Shown here: piece after piece, positions 1 to 11,164 of the stretch | How positions within the stretch are numbered: the first letter of the stretch is position 1 | Layout: every line of letters starts with the position of its first letter | NCBI GenBank assembly: GCA_030686995.1 | Contig: CM060707.1 | Location: forward strand, 83,275,472-83,339,471 | Source: Artemisia argyi | Lineage: Eukaryota > Streptophyta > Magnoliopsida > Asterales > Asteraceae | Reading direction: 5' to 3' | DNA: 64,000 bases | Notes under the pieces: model-generated | Told to the model about the DNA's origin: nothing | Database searches by the model: none | Seen by the model: only the letters and a program-made list of their open reading frames with translations | Translations under genes and position numbers: made by a program

Positions 1-48
1 CCAAATAAACTTTCCCCACTAAAAGACAAGTTTTCTGGCCGTTACAGT

Positions 49-124
49 TGGGCGGCCCCCTTAATTATAAGGGGCGGTCCCCTTAATTTTAAGGGGGCCG
101 GCCATGCTTTAAGGGGACCGGCCA
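49..124. repeat. GC-rich hairpin cluster in U3 of element 1
   Basis: Four units alternate in orientation: two of the type GGGCGGCCCCCTTAA or GGGGCGGTCCCCTTAA, then two of the type TTAAGGGGRCCGGCC. They can pair imperfectly. The cluster ends 36 bases before the TATA box. The same cluster is at 7264-7339 in the right LTR, and related clusters occur at 3743-3818 and 5524-5599. Confidence 0.8.
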
Positions 125-159
125 GGCTCCCCTGTCAGAAACTGTCAGATTTCTTCCCC

Positions 160-167
160 TATAAATA
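160..167 (+). promoter_or_regulatory. LTR TATA box, element 1
   Basis: TATAAATA, 36 bases after the hairpin cluster; repeated at 7375-7382 in the right LTR. It is the likely core promoter of the element. Confidence 0.6.
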
Positions 168-978
168 CCACCTTAATTCTGGAATTTTTCCTTACCTTTT
201 GCACGAAATTTTCAGATCTACAATCATCTTAAACCCATCAAAAACCCTTTGATCATTTGTATATTAATCCTTGTTTCAAGTGATTCAATCCCTCATCATC
301 CATTCTCATTCTAAGTGCAAAAGAAGAACTCTCTACAACCAAGTTCAAGAAGTGTTGAAGAGTTGTTGTGTATAGTGTATATATATTCATTTGTGAATAT
401 TGTGTTGTGCTTGTTATTATTTGTTTAGAAGATATAGAAGTTGTGTAGATAGTAGAAGTTGATTAGTTGTGAAGTAGGATAGTTGTGAAGATTGGTGTGT
501 AGAAGAAGGTGTGTAGAAGATTGGTGTGTAGAAGAAGGTGTGTAGAAGATTGGTGTGTAGAAGCTTGGTGTGAAGATAGGTGTGAAGATTGGTGTGTATA
601 TTGGTGTGTAGATTGGTGTGTAAACTGGTGTGTATATTGGTGTGTACGGTTTTCTCCGCCATAAGGGAGTTTGTTGACATAGTGAAGAAAACTCTCGAGT
701 AGGTGACTCGGGGAGTGGAGTAGGAACAAGGAAGGTGTCCTTGTAGCCGAACCACTATAAATCCTTGTGTTGTGGTTTGATCTTTCTAACTCTTCTCATT
801 ACTTATTTATTTACCTTTACTAATTAGTTTAGTTAGTTAGTTATTATACAATTGTTCATATAGTGCAAGCATTGAATTCACATAAACAAGAATCGAAGTT
901 TTTAAAACAAACTTGTGCTTGTAAATTTTAAAAGGACGTAAAACTATTCAACCCCCCCCCCTTCTAGTTTTCCACAAT

Positions 979-990
979 TGGTACCAGAGC
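979..990 (+). other. Primer binding site of element 1
   Basis: TGGTACCAGAGC lies three bases after the LTR end. It differs at one base from TGGTATCAGAGC, the usual plant site complementary to initiator tRNA-Met. Confidence 0.8.
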
Positions 991-1043
991 CACGTCTAGC
1001 AAGATTTTTAAAATATAGTGTATTTTAAAACTTGTAACGATCT

Positions 1044-2873
1044 ATGGAATCTGAAAAATATTTAGAAGGGCAATCTATGCAAAGACCACCACTATTTGAA
1101 AGTGATGAATTTTTATATTGGAAAAATCGATTCGAAACTTATGTGAAATCAAAAGATCTAGATCTTTGGCATATTATTACCAATGGTGATTTTTTACCTA
1201 TTCAAAATAACCCCGAAACTAAGAAAGATGAAATCGTACCTTTTGAAAAACAAAATGATGATTTAAAAAGAAAACTTGCTAAAAATAATGAAGCAAAAAT
1301 GGTAATTTATAATGCGCTACCACGTAAAGAGTATGAAAGGATCTTTATGTGTGAAACCGCAAAAGAAATTTGGAACTCTTTATTAATAACTCACCAAGGT
1401 AATAATCAAGTCAAAGATAACAAAATAGATCTACTTGTTCAACAATATGAACAATTCACGATTCCGGAAGAGGAATCAATTGATAATGCTTTTGCTAGAT
1501 TTAACACTATCATCACAAGTTTAAAAGCACTTGATGAGAATTTCTCTAGTAAGAATTTTGTTAGGAAATTTCTTAGAGCTCTTCACCCTAAATGGCGAGC
1601 TAAAGTGACGGCTATTGAAGAATCAAAGAATTTGTCAACACTACAACTTGATGAATTAATTGGAAACCTGAAAGTCTACGAAGCAATTATAAAGAAGGAC
1701 TCTGAAATGGTTAAAGGAAAACGTGAGCAAAGCAAGTCAATCGCCTTGAAAGCTAGAAAGGAATCCAACAACGAAGATAGCTCATCTTCCGAAAGCGATG
1801 ACGAAGAATATGCCATGGCCGTAAGAGACTTCAAGAAATTCTTCAAAAGGCGAGGAAGATTCGTTAGACAACCACACGATGAAAGAAGAACATCTCAAAA
1901 GAATAATGATGACAAGTATAGCAAGAATGAGAGAAAGTGTTTCAAGTGTGGTGATCCGAATCACCTCATTGGAAAATGTCCAATGATGACAAGAGATCAA
2001 AATCAAAGAGCATTCGTTGGAGGTGCTTGGAGTGATAGTGATGAAGATGAAAATGAAACAACAAAGGATGAAAATTGTCTCATGGCCAAATCATCAAGTG
2101 AGGTACGTTCTGAATCCGAATACTTTAGTGATGAAAATCTATCATTAGATGAAAAAGATTTAGATAGTGAATACAATAGATTATGTAAAATAGGACAACT
2201 AGTTATGGCTAAAAATAAATCACTAAAATACATAAACAACCAACTAGAAAATGAAGTGCTTGAACTAAAAATTAAAATACGACAACTTGAAAAAGGAAAA
2301 GAAATTGTTGAAGAATGTAAAACATGTCAAGAGCTTAAAAGTGAAAACAACATACTTAAGGATGAAATTTGCAAACTTGATAAATTTGAAAATAGTAGTA
2401 ACTCACTTAGTAAAATTATAAGTATTCAAAGAATATCAGGAGATAAAACCGGACTAGGATTTAACTCAACTGAATCTTCAACAAGTGGAGCTAAAAACGT
2501 TAAATTTGAAAATGAACCAAAACCTTCAATACTTAATCCTAAACATTTACTCATAAAAAATAAAATAATACCTATCGCGAGTAATGAAGAAATAAAACCA
2601 TTTTATAAACCATCTTTAAAAACCGAAGTTGGATCATCTAAATCTAAAACAAGATCTAAAACTCCACCACCTAGGAAACCAAATAATTCTTATCCTAGAC
2701 CTAAAACACCTCAACCAAGAACAAACCATAATAGACGAAACTTTAACTATAATCAACAAATGTGGAACTTCAATCCGTGGGGAGTGTTTCCACCTTATAT
2801 GCATCCAAGTCAAATACAAAACATGTTCGGACCAAATAACTTTGGACAAATGAAACAATGGGCACCAACGTAA
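1044..2873 (+). CDS. Gag protein, UBN2/CCHC type (609 aa)
   Basis: This is the structural protein of element 1, expected to form the particle that packages its RNA. The N-terminal part (about residues 25-230) has the Trp-rich, helical pattern of Copia-type UBN2 gag. A zinc knuckle [14 protein letters not shown] (CX2CX4HX4C) is at residues 299-312. An acidic Ser/Glu-rich stretch follows, then a probable coiled coil (about 390-460) and a basic Arg/Ser/Pro/Asn-rich tail that may bind RNA. The start is the first ATG, 68 bases past the LTR. In full-length relatives gag leads into protease and integrase; here a stop closes the frame and no pol follows. The frame is intact, which fits recent activity in trans. 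Confidence 0.85.
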   Translation: MESEKYLEGQSMQRPPLFESDEFLYWKNRFETYVKSKDLDLWHIITNGDFLPIQNNPETKKDEIVPFEKQNDDLKRKLAKNNEAKMVIYNALPRKEYERIFMCETAKEIWNSLLITHQGNNQVKDNKIDLLVQQYEQFTIPEEESIDNAFARFNTIITSLKALDENFSSKNFVRKFLRALHPKWRAKVTAIEESKNLSTLQLDELIGNLKVYEAIIKKDSEMVKGKREQSKSIALKARKESNNEDSSSSESDDEEYAMAVRDFKKFFKRRGRFVRQPHDERRTSQKNNDDKYSKNERKCFKCGDPNHLIGKCPMMTRDQNQRAFVGGAWSDSDEDENETTKDENCLMAKSSSEVRSESEYFSDENLSLDEKDLDSEYNRLCKIGQLVMAKNKSLKYINNQLENEVLELKIKIRQLEKGKEIVEECKTCQELKSENNILKDEICKLDKFENSSNSLSKIISIQRISGDKTGLGFNSTESSTSGAKNVKFENEPKPSILNPKHLLIKNKIIPIASNEEIKPFYKPSLKTEVGSSKSKTRSKTPPPRKPNNSYPRPKTPQPRTNHNRRNFNYNQQMWNFNPWGVFPPYMHPSQIQNMFGPNNFGQMKQWAPT

Positions 2874-3079
2874 ATAATATTCGCCATCCAAACATGGAAC
2901 TTTTCATTGTCACCTCTTGTCCGATTTACCTCTTGAAGACCTTGAAGATTAACGCATTAAAGACAAAAGGTACACATTTCCTTTTAAGTTCCTTGTCTAG
3001 AAATGCATGCTTAGTTTAGTGTGTTATATTTATGTGATTTTACTTGACTTATTAATCTCTATTTGTTTCTATGTTATAT

Positions 3080-3085
3080 CTATAT

Positions 3086-3172
<87 letters not shown>
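3080..3172. repeat. (TA)n microsatellite
   Basis: Almost pure TA dinucleotides in the spacer after gag. The translated Tyr/Ile runs are not genes. Confidence 0.95.
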
Positions 3173-3178
<6 letters not shown>

Positions 3179-3410
3179 CTTAGCTATATTTAGGATCTTA
3201 TAACCTAGGAAATTCATTTGTTGATTTTCTAGAACTAGAGATTGTTCGTTTACGAACATCTCTTTTCCCCATTTGCCTTATTGAACTTTAATGTTCAATC
3301 AACACTCATGCTGATGAAGTGAGATGAGTCGAAAAATCTATGGATGAAACAAACTCCCGGCTTCCGTTGCATACGTCTCCCTCCTACTTTCTCGTCTTAT
3401 AAGCCCATAC

Positions 3411-3520
<110 letters not shown>

Positions 3521-3742
3521 TATAAACCTTCCACAACTTTCTCGTTTGCTTGACAACTTGATGAATTTCATCCGAAACAATCAAGAAAATTTTATTGACA
3601 AAATGTCAAGTAAAAATGTCAAGTAATTCCTCTCGTGCGTATATTCTTCAACGTATTTTTGATTAAATATAAATCTAGTATATATATATAAATACTTTCT
3701 TGTTTGTTCCAGAAACCAAAACTTGAAAAATAAAAATTTTAA

Positions 3743-3818
3743 GGGCGGCCCCCTTAATATTTAAGGGGACCGGCAGCAAATACAAGGGCGGCCCCCTTAA
3801 TGTTTAAGGGGACCGGCC
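3743..3818. repeat. Internal GC-rich hairpin cluster 1 of element 1
   Basis: Two pairs of GGGCGGCCCCCTTAA followed by TTTAAGGGGACCGG, the same units as in the LTR. It sits about 200 bases before the second ORF. Confidence 0.8.
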
Positions 3819-4014
3819 CTCTGATAGCTCAAACCCGTTTTTCTCCTTTTTCCTTTTGCCAAACACTCCACTTTTTCATACTCCCCTTCCACTGCTTCTG
3901 CTGTGACGAAAACCAAAACCCAAAAACCTCTCAAATCACTTCCAAATCACATAATTCGGGTTAATTCGCAAAGGGCAAATTCATCTAACACAATCACCAT
4001 TACTTATTGTGAAA

Positions 4015-5214
4015 ATGCCCAAAGCAACTACCGAAGATCTTTCTCACACTAAAAACTACATTCCCAAAGTTTCTCAACTCCCTACCACATCTCCTTCTAT
4101 TGGACTTATCTATCGTCAAATTGAAGATAGAAATATTCATGAGGGACGTGTAGTAGATCTTGCTTTTGCTCAATCCGAGTACATAAATCGCTTGTTTTCA
4201 AGCATCAACTTCAATTGTCTTTATGAAATAAATGAACCCATCATTCCTCGTTTCATAATGGATTTCTATAGCCAAGTCACCGTCCAAACCAATGATCTTG
4301 GTTTCATCACCATCTCTTTCATGATTCAAAATGAATTTATCACCCTCACTCTCGAACAATTTGGTCATATCCTCCAAATTCCATTTAGAGGTCAAGCCGT
4401 TTTCTCAAACGAGTGGGACCTCGAATCTCTTAATCGCTATCGACCAACCTTCGGTCCATATCTCGACGAAATTCCTCATCCCGACGAAATTCGTCAAGTC
4501 CTTGGTATAGATCGTGCCACCACAAATCGAAAAATAAAATCCAAAAACGTTCAAATTTCTCCATACCAACTTCTCCTCAAAGAATTAAGCCCACACATGA
4601 AGCGTTGGGAAGAACTCATTCGTGAGAATGCGTTTGGTACCGGAGGTCACCGAGACCATCTCCCGGCTAGCCTTGCTCACATGTTGTATTGTATAGCTGT
4701 CGAAAAGCCGTACAATTTGGCCTACTTCTTTATCAAACGGATTGAGTGTGCTAGAAAAACTCCCAAAGCCAATCTTCCTTATGGAATGTTCCTTACTCGT
4801 ATCTATCGTCATGTTATCGAGTACTACCCCGATCTTGACAATAGTATTTATGAATCCATCTATCCCACTCTTCGTACTCTCGCTCTAAAACAAGCTCGAC
4901 GAACTCGAAGTGACAAGGGTAAACCTCGTCGTCATAGCTTTCATGGATCATCCTCAAGGCAAGATGATGACGATGAGGAGGAAAACATCGATGATGTTAG
5001 TACCCCTTCGTTTTCTGAGTTCGTTGAAAATTTAGAGGATCTTGACTATCCCAACTATTCTACTCCATCTCCAAGTGATCAAACTGAAGAAGTGCTTCAT
5101 GAACGAACTACCGAGATGCTTAGAAGACAAAAGAGCTTGCATGAAGAAGTTAGAGGTGGCTTCAAATCTATTGGGAAGACTTTGAAGGGGATCTTCGGGA
5201 AGAAAAAGAAATGA
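4015..5214 (+). CDS. Second ORF of element 1, conserved protein of unknown function (399 aa)
   Basis: I do not recognise a characterised function. The fold resembles, from memory, the family called putative plant transposon protein (Pfam Transposase_32), but no catalytic motif is visible. Residues about 45-300 are a regular mixed domain including WEELIREN, HRDHLPASLAHMLY and YNLAYF stretches. Next come a basic segment, an Asp/Glu run (DDDDEEEN) and a basic Lys-rich C-terminus ending in KKKK. The ATG at 4015 is chosen because the upstream in-frame codons are GTG AAA. A second element in this window (46314-46847 plus 58028-58068, minus strand) has a clear homologue with the same order of motifs and the same Lys-rich end, so the ORF belongs to the element family and is not a chance capture in one copy. 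The role in transposition is unknown. Confidence 0.75.
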   Translation: MPKATTEDLSHTKNYIPKVSQLPTTSPSIGLIYRQIEDRNIHEGRVVDLAFAQSEYINRLFSSINFNCLYEINEPIIPRFIMDFYSQVTVQTNDLGFITISFMIQNEFITLTLEQFGHILQIPFRGQAVFSNEWDLESLNRYRPTFGPYLDEIPHPDEIRQVLGIDRATTNRKIKSKNVQISPYQLLLKELSPHMKRWEELIRENAFGTGGHRDHLPASLAHMLYCIAVEKPYNLAYFFIKRIECARKTPKANLPYGMFLTRIYRHVIEYYPDLDNSIYESIYPTLRTLALKQARRTRSDKGKPRRHSFHGSSSRQDDDDEEENIDDVSTPSFSEFVENLEDLDYPNYSTPSPSDQTEEVLHERTTEMLRRQKSLHEEVRGGFKSIGKTLKGIFGKKKK

Positions 5215-5523
5215 TATGATCGGATTGTGCTTGTTTAACAATGTTTTATTTTGTGTGTTATTTGTCCGAAGTTTATTCGGAAATACTTGTTATTTGAATA
5301 TGTGTTTAGGATGATAACTTGATATCTTTATGCATGTTGCTCTTGATCTATATATATATATGTTTGCATGATTAGTTAATGGTTATATAACTATTTGACA
5401 TATATGCTTTCTAATAAACCAAAACAAATGTGAGATGTCCAAATTGAGCTTGCTGCATATTCAAACCAGAACACAACATCTTTCCAGAAAATTTTTGAAA
5501 ATTTTGGTTTCTGGGTCGTCAGA

Positions 5524-5599
5524 TGGGCGGCCCCCTTAAATCATAAAGGGCGGCCCCCTTAAAATTAAGGGGACCGGCCACCATTTAAGGGGACCGGCC
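5524..5599. repeat. Internal GC-rich hairpin cluster 2 of element 1
   Basis: Two GGCGGCCCCCTTAAA-type units followed by two TTAAGGGGACCGGCC units, about 310 bases after the second ORF and 210 before the third. Confidence 0.8.
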
Positions 5600-5808
5600 A
5601 TCTGAAACAGTTTTTACACTGTTTTCTTTTGCATCATGTGATCCCTTTTGCTAGTCCCAGCTACCATTACTCTTAAAAACCAAACTGATTTTGGAATAAA
5701 ACATTACAATTTCAAAACAATTCCACTTCTAAACATGTTTTCCCACTATATAATTCCCATGCATGTTTAATTCACAATTCATCATCCTCATCACTCATAA
5801 CCATCATC

Positions 5809-6408
5809 ATGTCATCACCAAGAACCACCCATTCAAACAATGCCAAGAAACAAAAACTTGTCATTATACCACCCAAACAACTCTTCATTGATCTTACAAA
5901 TGAAGACAACACCACTCCATCTCCACCACCTCAATGTTCATCTCCTAGTGCACCAAATGCACCCTCAAAAACACCTTCAACAAATGGAAACTCCACTTCC
6001 TCCATACCATCCACCTCATCCATAAATGACTACATCAACACCCACTTATCTCCTCCAACAATTGATCAACCATCACAACCTACCAATGAGAACACATCTC
6101 TTGCACTCACTCTCTCATTATCACCCTTAACACCCCTTGATGCACATTTCTCATCATCTCCTATCAACCCACCAACCTATAACCCCGTCTCATGGAGCTT
6201 ACTTGAAGCTCATGGAGACACTTGCCTTTGTTGCATTCACAACCAAACAATTGTGTTCGGATTAAGAGATGAGATCCAATACATGTTTTCTCATATTGAA
6301 AACATGTTGCATCAACCACCAACAACAAACACAACACCTCCACCACCATCAACAAACACACCTCCACCATCACCATCTCCATGTTCACCATCCATTCCTC
6401 CCAATTAA
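5809..6408 (+). CDS. Third ORF of element 1, Pro/Ser/Thr-rich protein (199 aa)
   Basis: The function is unknown. It begins with a short basic segment containing KKQKLVIIPPKQLFIDLTNED. A low-complexity Pro/Ser/Thr region follows, then a short ordered stretch (about residues 120-165, with SWSLLEAHGDTCLCCIHN), and a second Pro/Thr-rich tail. The FIDLTNED stretch resembles a SUMO-interacting motif (hydrophobic residues followed by acidic ones), but this is only a pattern. Element 2 has a decayed Pro-rich ORF at the equivalent place. The frame is open from the first ATG. It could be a dispensable protein. Confidence 0.55.
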   Translation: MSSPRTTHSNNAKKQKLVIIPPKQLFIDLTNEDNTTPSPPPQCSSPSAPNAPSKTPSTNGNSTSSIPSTSSINDYINTHLSPPTIDQPSQPTNENTSLALTLSLSPLTPLDAHFSSSPINPPTYNPVSWSLLEAHGDTCLCCIHNQTIVFGLRDEIQYMFSHIENMLHQPPTTNTTPPPPSTNTPPPSPSPCSPSIPPN

Positions 6409-6713
6409 ACATGTATGGTGGTTCACAAATAAAAGTATGTTAAACCTTTTTGGATGGCAAGCTCTAGAGAGGACTCTCATATTTGAGACTTGGTTTATTA
6501 TTTCTATGATGATTGTAAGCCTTTTAAAGGCTTTTGTTAGTTGTAGCATTACTTGTTCCTTTTGTTGAAGTAATGCTTGATGTATTATTTTCCTTGATTA
6601 ATGAAATGGTTATGTTTAGTCTATATTTTTACATGCTATATACATATATATGTTGCTTGCTACTAAATATTTTTGCAAGATATCCATTTCTCGATTCCTT
6701 TTGGCCTCAAAAC

Positions 6714-6874
6714 GAGGGGGAGCTTACATCAAGGGGGAGCTTCCATTAAAACGGGATAACCTTTTTGATGCTCACAAAAAGGGGGAGAAGTGATATAAAC
6801 TCACTCTAATACTTGTATATAGACTAATTTTCGACTAATGAATTTAAATTTTGTAATCATCAAAAAGGGGGAGA
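6714..6874 (+). other. Multiple polypurine tracts of element 1
   Basis: Four GGGGGAG-containing purine runs occur at 6714-6722, 6731-6739, 6775-6790 and 6862-6874. The last abuts the 3' LTR (TG at 6876) and is the likely plus-strand primer. Repeated polypurine tracts are a reported trait of Sireviruses. Confidence 0.7.
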
Positions 6875-6875
6875 T

Positions 6876-8188
6876 TGTTGACATAAATAATGTATGAAAA
6901 CGTTATTTATATTTTTCGATATCTCTATATTTTGACGATCACAAAATGTAAACTCGTCAATCGTTTGATTACTACGTAAACAAGTATTAAGCTAGTTTAT
7001 ATCATTATATCCAACTTAATCACTTAAGGTATGAATAAACAAGTGCTTAATACATCTCATGATCAAAGGGGTATTTAATTAACTAATACAAAGTTTATTT
7101 AATTATATAATCTTATTATATATTTTTGAAAAACACTTTTGGTATTAAGGAAAAATGTTTTAATCATACTAAATATATGATTTCAAATATTTAACCAAAA
7201 TCAGTTAGTTTTTCACCAAATAAACTTTCCCCACTAAAAGACAAGTTTTCTGGCCGTTACAGTTGGGCGGCCCCCTTAATTATAAGGGGCGGTCCCCTTA
7301 ATTTTAAGGGGGCCGGCCATGCTTTAAGGGGACCGGCCAGGCTCCCCTGTCAGAAACTGTCAGATTTCTTCCCCTATAAATACCACCTTAATTCTGGAAT
7401 TTTTCCTTACCTTTTGCACGAAATTTTCAGATCTACAATCATCTTAAACCCATCAAAAACCCTTTGATCATTTGTATATTAATCCTTGTTTCAAGTGATT
7501 CAATCCCTCATCATCCATTCTCATTCTAAGTGCAAAAGAAGAACTCTCTACAACCAAGTTCAAGAAGTGTTGAAGAGTTGTTGTGTATAGTGTATATATA
7601 TTCATTTGTGAATATTGTGTTGTGCTTGTTATTATTTGTTTAGAAGATATAGAAGTTGTGTAGATAGTAGAAGTTGATTAGTTGTGAAGTAGGATAGTTG
7701 TGAAGATTGGTGTGTAGAAGAAGGTGTGTAGAAGATTGGTGTGTAGAAGAAGGTGTGTAGAAGATTGGTGTGTAGAAGCTTGGTGTGAAGATAGGTGTGA
7801 AGATTGGTGTGTATATTGGTGTGTAGATTGGTGTGTAAACTGGTGTGTATATTGGTGTGTACGGTTTTCTCCGCCATAAGGGAGTTTGTTGACATAGTGA
7901 AGAAAACTCTCGAGTAGGTGACTCGGGGAGTGGAGTAGGAACAAGGAAGGTGTCCTTGTAGCCGAACCACTATAAATCCTTGTGTTGTGGTTTGATCTTT
8001 CTAACTCTTCTCATTACTTATTTATTTACCTTTACTAATTAGTTTAGTTAGTTAGTTATTATACAATTGTTCATATAGTGCAAGCATTGAATTCACATAA
8101 ACAAGAATCGAAGTTTTTAAAACAAACTTGTGCTTGTAAATTTTAAAAGGACGTAAAACTATTCAACCCCCCCTTCTAGTTTTCCACA
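6876..8188 (+). repeat. 3' LTR of element 1
   Basis: 1313 bases from TGTTGACATAAA to TTTTCCACA. It holds the hairpin cluster at 7264-7339 and a TATA box at 7375-7382. Confidence 0.9.
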
Positions 8189-9739
8189 AAGGGGTTGAAG
8201 AATTAAAAAGAAAAGTTATGAAAAAGGGTGAAAAGAAATAGCCCTCCATATGTTCAACCTCAGGGCAGACACCGGGTTCAATTCATATGCTACTGGTTGT
8301 TACTAAGGTGACACCGGTATTGAAGATAAAGACGTCATGGACCCAGTGACGCACTGCACTAAACCTTCTAGCCACTCAAGTTCTCTTAAAAGAGCTTGTT
8401 TCATTCTCACGGGGAACCGGTGTAATCTATCAATCTGTCTCTTAGAGATGATTGATATTGAAGCAGGAGACCTCTCCCTAATCTCCGCATAGGAAACCAA
8501 ATGTGCACTTATCGAGTCTAGAGCCCCGAGATTCATCAAAAGATCTCATAGGAACACATGATATTTCTACACTGGTTGTTCATCATTAAGGACGCCAGAT
8601 GTAAACCTAAGAGTCCTTCGCAGATCTTAGCAATCTGCCGAGAACGTTTATGAGAGAATTTACTTATGTAGTTTCTCAATGATTGAATGAAAATTCCTGC
8701 CAGGGTCAACATCAAGCAGCCCTGACAGCAGGTCACTTCGGTAATTCTTTATGGGTTACGCTTAGTGTTCGCGGTGGTTTCAAACGGTCTACAGTCGTGG
8801 AGTGATCCCCAGTGACTCACCCAGTCATTGAGCTACTTAGTAGGTCTCGTAAGCTCTTTCGGGAGTATCTGATATGGGAACGGCCATGGTAAGGGTTAGA
8901 AGGAGTCTTCACACTATGCTGTTGACGATCTCTAATTCCTTATCTGTAAGTACCGGTTGTTTATTGCTAACTGTTTACCTGCAGCTTTACATCATCTCCA
9001 TGGCGAAAGATTCCACATGCTCATACATGCATCAACAAAGTCAAAGGAAAGTTCTCACAAAGATCAAAGGATAGCAACAGTCAAAGAAAGATTCTATGCC
9101 AAAAAGAAGAATCTACAAAGTAAAGTGACAAAGATCAACGTGAAAGAACGGGAATAACAAATGTATGTATGACAAAGACTTAAGACGTATGAGCATGTTG
9201 GAATGGCAGACAACCACCACAAACACAGAAGTGACGAAAGGCAGATGACATCATTGGATCACTTCTACAAACAATGAAGCATGATGAACTGGAACTATGA
9301 TTCATCTGGTGATTCTTAAAGACGTCAAGAGCTATGAATGATAAAGTTTAAAGACAAAGATGACGACGTCGCGCAACATCAATGACCAACACTTAGGGGG
9401 AGATTGTTAGAATCGTATTTTTATTTATAAAAAGTGTCGGTCATTAATGTGTAGTAATAAGTTGCTTTAGAATATCATTATGATGAAGTTTATGTGTAGT
9501 TTTCATGATTTTATAAAGTCTAAGGGCTAGTTATGTAATAAGGTCAAAGATATGTGAAGCCCTAGACTTTGAGTATAAATACTCTTGTAAACCTCATTTG
9601 AGAGGTTGGTTCTCTTAGTCTTAACAAGGTTATTATTTTCACACACTAGAGTTCCCATCCACTCTCTCTCTCTACTTACTTTCTCTCTCTAGGTTTAAGC
9701 TTGATTCAATAGTGATTTAGGTTGTTCTACGGTCCTACA
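8189..9739 (+). mobile_element. 3' remnant of an LTR retrotransposon with terminal LTR (9405-9739)
   Basis: A polypurine tract (TTAGGGGGAGA, 9394-9403) precedes a 335-base LTR that runs from TGTTAGAATCG to GGTCCTACA. It has a TATA-like GAGTATAAATACTC near 9570 and a CTCTCTCT-rich leader. The 8189-9393 part has no coding sequence I can assign and looks like decayed internal DNA. Its 5' side is replaced by element 1, which inserted at 8188. The short LTR and sequence style suggest Copia; the lineage is not determined. Confidence 0.6.
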
Positions 9740-11164
9740 CTTTATACCCCTATAGTTTATAATATTAACTTTGTTTAAAATTACATCAGTATTAGTATTA
9801 GTTTTTAGACTTTAATCTATTAAAATTACAAAAATTGGTAAATATGCGAATTAGTTTTAATATAGGTTAAATATTTTTTAAACTAATGTTAGTTTTAGAC
9901 TTTTCTAGAATACTTTTTTTAAACAAAGACTAATGTTATTCTATTTAAAAGTTTAATTATTCTTACACGGGTTTGAATATTAAATACGGCTAAATGCAAT
10001 TTGTTGTGTGCGTTTTTTAGAGGTGGATTAAGTATTAACACATGATTGTCGTGGAAGGATTTCTATGCATGCTCAAGGTATGACTGTATAATTAAGTTGA
10101 GTTGCTGATTTAGATAATACATGAATGTATTTTAATGTACAAAAGATGTGTTTTAGTGCCTATATGGGAAATTTTATGGTACGAATTCTTAGCAGGTGTC
10201 TTTGAATGAGTTAATGAAACTTAGCAGGTATTTGCTGTCATTGATAACACTATGCGTGTCAACCAACGGTCTAAAACCTTGATGATTTAGGCCAATTGTG
10301 AAAAAAGCTGCACTAAAGTGAAAGGTCGGTAAGGATTTAAACAATCTTAAAAGACTTGCGAATGTACTGTTTGTCATTTTTTTCATGCATTTATAATTTT
10401 CTTATACATGTAATAATAATTTCCTTATATAGTTCGGTCTCAGAGAAAAATTATTCTTATACATTATACATAAACATATTCTACCATTACATCTTTTTTT
10501 GTTTCTCTTTATGTAATAAAGAAGCTATAGTTTAAGTATCTATGTTAATTTGATAATTTTATGATCAAACATGAGAAGTAAATAGCACAAACTTATGAAA
10601 ATACAATTTTTCAAATAAAAATGTACGTTGGTAAACATGGTATCATGGTTATTCATAATCAAAGAAATTAATCAATCTTCAAAGCTATCTAAATATGCTA
10701 CATATTGTAATAAAAATATAAGTAAAAGAAATACCACAATTACAAAACACATAGTAAATTGATAGCACGGGTTTGCAAAACTAAAAGCATATATCACTAA
10801 CATCTTATGCAAGTCAAGTATAATCATGAGATTTTGCTTGAATAATAAAATATTATTTTTAATACAAAAGCATTCTTTTAAAATAATAGGTAGATTACAA
10901 GTTATAACATATATACATGTGATTTTTTTATTTTTAGTCCACCAACAAAAATCAATAATAATATATAATCAAAAACAAAATTTAAAAACCCGTGCACTAT
11001 AACTAGTTATTATGACAAAATCATTATAGAGAAATAGCCCTCCAACTCCATTAGGCATTAGCAATCAATCTGGATCCATAACATAATCCTGAGTCAGTCA
11101 GTGGTTATAACTTATGTAGTCTGGATCGGTTAGTTAGTCAGTGGTTATAACTTAAGTTGATTTT
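9740..11164. other. AT-rich intergenic region upstream of GnT-I
   Basis: No ORF, RNA gene or transposon end was recognised. The last few hundred bases should hold the GnT-I promoter, but no convincing TATA box was found. A short direct repeat CAGTGGTTATAACTTA occurs twice just before the start codon (about 11099 and 11140). Confidence 0.5.

Larger units (their letters stand above)
1..976 (+). repeat. 5' LTR of element 1 (partial)
   Basis: It ends in TTTTCCACA just before the primer site. Position 1 corresponds to 7216 of the right LTR, so about 340 bases are outside the window. A TATA box (TATAAATA, 160-167) follows a GC-rich hairpin cluster. Short GTGTGTAGAAG-type tandem repeats fill about 480-650, downstream of the TATA box. 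Confidence 0.9.

Noticed and set aside
417..755. His/Thr-rich repeat ORFs on the minus strand of the LTR, also at 7632-7970
   Set aside because: They translate the reverse of GTGTGTAGAAG tandem repeats in the LTR leader and are identical only because the LTRs are.
8303..8736. Minus-strand ORFs of 66-78 codons in the old LTR element remnant
   Set aside because: No recognisable motif, and the region is decayed element interior.
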